From Clostridiaceae bacterium (GTDB lineage Bacteria; Bacillota; Clostridia; Oscillospirales; Acutalibacteraceae), in assembly GCA_016292575.1 (NCBI GenBank), contig JAEDIH010000039.1:1-13971 (forward strand): a stretch of 13,971 nucleotides of DNA. The letters run 5' to 3'. A model generated the notes under the pieces. The model had not been told where the DNA came from. It did not search any database and was given only the letters and a program-made list of their open reading frames with translations. Numbering within the stretch: position 1 is the stretch's first letter; every line of letters starts with the position of its first letter. This document shows positions 11,799-13,971 of this stretch, piece by piece. The position numbers and the translations under genes were made by a program.

Positions 11799-11853
11799 AG
11801 TATTGAAGCGGTTGTCTCATATTTTTTCATCAACCGGCTATTTTGGATGGATA

Positions 11854-11994
11854 TTGTCCTTTTTGTCACGCTGTCCGTAAGTAGATTTATTTGTTGATGC
11901 TTCATCAGGAATATAGAAATCAGTAATTTAACGAATTCTTTTTCATGTTTTTCTTAATTCTCATACCAATAGGACATAGGGACAAAAAGGACAA
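11854..11994. repeat. 14-bp perfect inverted repeat after the DUF3987 gene
   Basis: TTGTCCTTTTTGTC (11854-11867) is the exact reverse complement of GACAAAAAGGACAA (11981-11994), with 113 bp between. The right arm is part of a cluster of GGACA words (AGGACATAGGGACAAAAAGGACAA, 11971-11994, quoted in parts: AGGACA, GGGACA, AGGACA) starting 7 bp after the stop of the replication gene. It could be a repeated protein-binding site, such as iterons for the element's replication protein, or a long-range hairpin. Confidence 0.6.
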
Positions 11995-12001
11995 AACTGA
12001 T

Positions 12002-13971
12002 TCACAAAGCCTTTTCATAAAGGCAAGGATTGACGAGATAGGTTTGACCGGCAGGTCTGCCTTTACAGTTCGTCGCATTAGTGTTTTTGGGAGCAATATA
12101 TCCGTATTCGGTCAAGTGATTAAGCACAGGTTGAACTTCATCAGCGGTTTTGAAACTTCGGCAAAGTCGCATAATGTCACGGCGAGTAAATTCCGTAAGA
12201 CCGCTTTTGCAAATGGCATCCAGCATATACTCACTTTGCTTAACCAGAGCATCTGCACCCATAAGGGAGAATGCCGCAGCGGAATGTTCGGTATAATATC
12301 TGCCGATTGCGATAGCATTTTGCATGGTGACTTTGTCCACGATTAGCGGTTCGGCAGATTCCAGAAATCCGTTATTGCGATATACCGAGGCCCGGCACAG
12401 TACACCTGCAATACGAAGAACTGCGCCGACAAGCTTACCTGCCCAATCTGCCATATCCGCATATTCGGTCTTCAGTTTGCTTTCTATCTCATAGGAGAAG
12501 GCTTCAAGCATTTCATCCGCTTCCGGAGTTAAGGTGATCTCTTCGGGAGTTTCACATTGTTCTTCTTCCAAAAGATTGCGAATGAGCAGGTCGTACTGTC
12601 TTGACACATCGGTTGGAATCGGCTCGGTTCTGTATCTGCGGTTACCGACTATGGATTTGGGCATACAGTAGAGAAATCGTGCGGTTAAACCCCGACCACG
12701 AAAAGTGCCGTTTTGCATCATGCCTGACAGCACATTGGGCTGAACAGCCAGCAGAACCGTCAATGCAGGATTCATAATACTTTCGCTGTTTCTACCGATA
12801 CGGTCAACACGGATGCTGTCGCCGGAGTGTCCTTTGAGCATAACATCGATATTGACATTCTTACTATAGATTCCCGAAAGCATATCGAAGATACCACCCT
12901 CTGCGGATACAATGGCTGCTTTACCGTCGCCGTCTGCCAAAACAGAAGTAAGCTTTTCTGTGGTAACATCGTCCACATATAAACGAAGGGGTGTCCTTTC
13001 CTTATATGTGGCAAGCTGTTGAGCCAACTGTTCCAGTTCACCGTCCTCGATTTTTCCTTTGGCGGCTTTATCCTCCAAGGCGCGTTGCCGACGTTCCAAA
13101 ATACGCTTATTCATTCTGCTCGTTTCCAATTCGGCTGCGTTCTGTCGGTTGTAATCTGCTTCAAAAGCATTCACGGGTCGCGTCATCAAGCTGATAACAG
13201 CACTCTTTCGTTCTGAAGGCTCTGCCACCACTACCACAAAGAGATTCAGTGGTTCTGTCCAATCCGCTTTGCCACGAATTCGAAATTTGCCTTGTTCGCA
13301 AAGTGCGAGAATGGCAAGAGCCGCCGAAGCACTCATATCCACGGGAGTTTGCGTGCTTTCTGCGACCGCCGTTACATAGTCACGGACAACTTTCGGCAAA
13401 GCATCTACCGGAAATGACGGCAGATTGGCTTTTTCAAAAGGTATCGGTATTTCCCACTTTATCGGTGAGGGAGCGTTGTACTCCTCGGGAGCAACGTAAC
13501 CCGGCTGAGAGCATACCTTTTTATAAAACTTTCTGGCACTCTGCCATATGGTTTCAAGCTCGACATCTTCGAGAGGTGGTGTGCAAGATTCGGCGCGTTC
13601 AAGATATTTTGTGTGAGCCTCGTCTGTATCTCCGAGTCTTTTGAGTAACTTGCCTGCGAAAAGGGACATTGTGTTATTACGGCTGCCCTCGGTGATGGTT
13701 TCACCCAGCTCGGCAAACGCCCGCTCCTCAACCTCTTCTTCAATAAATGCGGTTAAGGTAGTGTTACCTTCAAAGAAAGTCACCTCGGTGTCGGGATTGC
13801 CGAAAAAGAACCTGGCGGCATCCAAAGCGTTATCATCGAAAAAGGGATACATCTGCTGTACTTTCTTCATAAAAGCGGCAAATTCGCCCGGTTCCGTTAT
13901 GGGGTCAATCTTGAAGATGACATGAAACCTTGGACGCGGTGATTTATTGTCTTTTTGTTTCATATGATTAT
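12002..13971 (-). CDS. DUF3987 primase/helicase-like replication protein (5' end outside the window)
   Basis: At least 653 residues of an element replication protein. The beginning shows the end of a primase-polymerase-like domain (PRPRFHVIF at 9-17 and FFDDNALDAARFFFG at 41-55, numbered from the Met at 13963). A primase C-terminal-type helical segment follows (~94-150, NNTMSLFAGKLLKRLG). Then comes a DUF3987 helicase-like domain (~165-560) with a variant P-loop AEPSERKSA (247-255), VDDVTTEKL, SAEGGIFD and RGLTARFLYC. The C-terminus is winged-helix-like (FTRRDIMRLCRSF). The frame stays open past the ATG at 13963 to the window edge and the primase fold is incomplete there, so the gene very likely starts outside, and NHMKQK is internal. 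The protein probably primes and unwinds element DNA. It ends 515 bp before the recombinase operon. Confidence 0.85.
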   Translation of the reverse strand, partial: NHMKQKDNKSPRPRFHVIFKIDPITEPGEFAAFMKKVQQMYPFFDDNALDAARFFFGNPDTEVTFFEGNTTLTAFIEEEVEERAFAELGETITEGSRNNTMSLFAGKLLKRLGDTDEAHTKYLERAESCTPPLEDVELETIWQSARKFYKKVCSQPGYVAPEEYNAPSPIKWEIPIPFEKANLPSFPVDALPKVVRDYVTAVAESTQTPVDMSASAALAILALCEQGKFRIRGKADWTEPLNLFVVVVAEPSERKSAVISLMTRPVNAFEADYNRQNAAELETSRMNKRILERRQRALEDKAAKGKIEDGELEQLAQQLATYKERTPLRLYVDDVTTEKLTSVLADGDGKAAIVSAEGGIFDMLSGIYSKNVNIDVMLKGHSGDSIRVDRIGRNSESIMNPALTVLLAVQPNVLSGMMQNGTFRGRGLTARFLYCMPKSIVGNRRYRTEPIPTDVSRQYDLLIRNLLEEEQCETPEEITLTPEADEMLEAFSYEIESKLKTEYADMADWAGKLVGAVLRIAGVLCRASVYRNNGFLESAEPLIVDKVTMQNAIAIGRYYTEHSAAAFSLMGADALVKQSEYMLDAICKSGLTEFTRRDIMRLCRSFKTADEVQPVLNHLTEYGYIAPKNTNATNCKGRPAGQTYLVNPCLYEKAL

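Larger units (their letters stand above)
11487..12001. other. Gap between the replication gene and the recombinase operon
   Basis: About 515 bp without a convincing full-length gene. It holds two inverted repeats (11753-11798 and 11854-11994), the amber-containing small ORF and the leader-like ORF. A stretch at 11660-11750 has G/C runs (CCCCCGTTTG and CCCGCCCCCAAG) and resembles non-coding sequence seen near cargo or packaging genes in Firmicutes elements. It probably carries the operon's promoter and perhaps regulatory or replication sites. No clean -35/-10 pair for the - strand was found by eye. Confidence 0.5.
7880..13971. mobile_element. Integrated mobile element (one end), dual large serine recombinase type
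   Basis: From about here to the right edge all genes are on the - strand and are element functions: a DUF3987 replication-type protein, an HTH/zinc-finger protein, a SHOCT-like small protein and two large serine recombinases. Codon and base use differ from the + strand block to the left. Serine recombinases usually sit at one end of the element next to an attachment site, so the left boundary should lie between the tRNA-fMet hairpin (7783) and the last recombinase stop (8028); 7880 is an approximate placement after the terminator. The other end is outside the window, so I cannot tell an ICE or mobilizable element from a phage-derived one. No exact attachment core could be recognised from one end alone. 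Confidence 0.75.

Noticed and set aside
11690..11905. 71-residue - strand ORF in the gap
   Set aside because: No good ribosome binding site and no recognisable domain; it runs across an inverted repeat and part of the other, as expected for non-coding DNA.

Overview
The window looks like a low-to-mid GC, spore-forming member of the Clostridia, probably a gut Oscillospiraceae/Ruminococcaceae-type bacterium. This rests on an intact sporulation sigma-K gene, Ser/Thr-rich linkers in the secreted proteins, strong AGGAGG ribosome binding sites, sigma-A promoters of the form TTGACy-N17-TAnnAT, and PASTA-kinase-like and TagF-like proteins typical of Gram-positive cell envelopes. The taxon is inferred; no 16S rRNA is present.

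Bases 1-7740 read as ordinary chromosome, with all genes on the + strand. The first unit (1-1920) is the tail of a membrane protein resembling an ECF-transporter S component. It is followed directly by a lipoprotein and then a secreted protein, both carrying a DUF4430 (transcobalamin C-terminal-like) domain, and ends at a clear terminator. This looks like a vitamin-uptake unit, with a cobalamin-type ligand as the best guess. Next comes sigK (2045-2734) with an apparent pro-sequence and no interrupting element. Then comes a membrane protein with its own promoter and terminator (2848-4596): N-terminal zinc ribbon, kinase fold with every catalytic residue replaced, one transmembrane helix and two PASTA domains. 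A monocistronic 918-residue fusion of a GT2 glycosyltransferase and a TagF-like polyol-phosphate polymerase follows (4803-7559). The block ends with an initiator tRNA-fMet gene that has a textbook promoter.

From roughly 7880 to the right edge the style changes: genes lie on the - strand and base and codon use differ. This is one end of an integrated mobile element. In transcription order it has a DUF3987 primase/helicase-like replication gene (running off the right edge), a ~500-bp gap with inverted repeats and remnants of very small ORFs, an HTH/zinc-finger protein, a SHOCT-like small protein that overlaps it by 65 bp, and two different large serine recombinases that overlap by 14 bp. The recombinases sit at the element end, and the boundary with the chromosome should lie between about 7784 and 8027, just beyond the tRNA-fMet terminator. 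An orphan Shine-Dalgarno sequence right after the last recombinase gene suggests that a further gene has been cut off at this end.

The most interesting items are the pseudokinase/PASTA receptor, the paired DUF4430 proteins behind an ECF-S-like protein, the dual-recombinase module with nested small genes, and the probable truncated gene at the element boundary.
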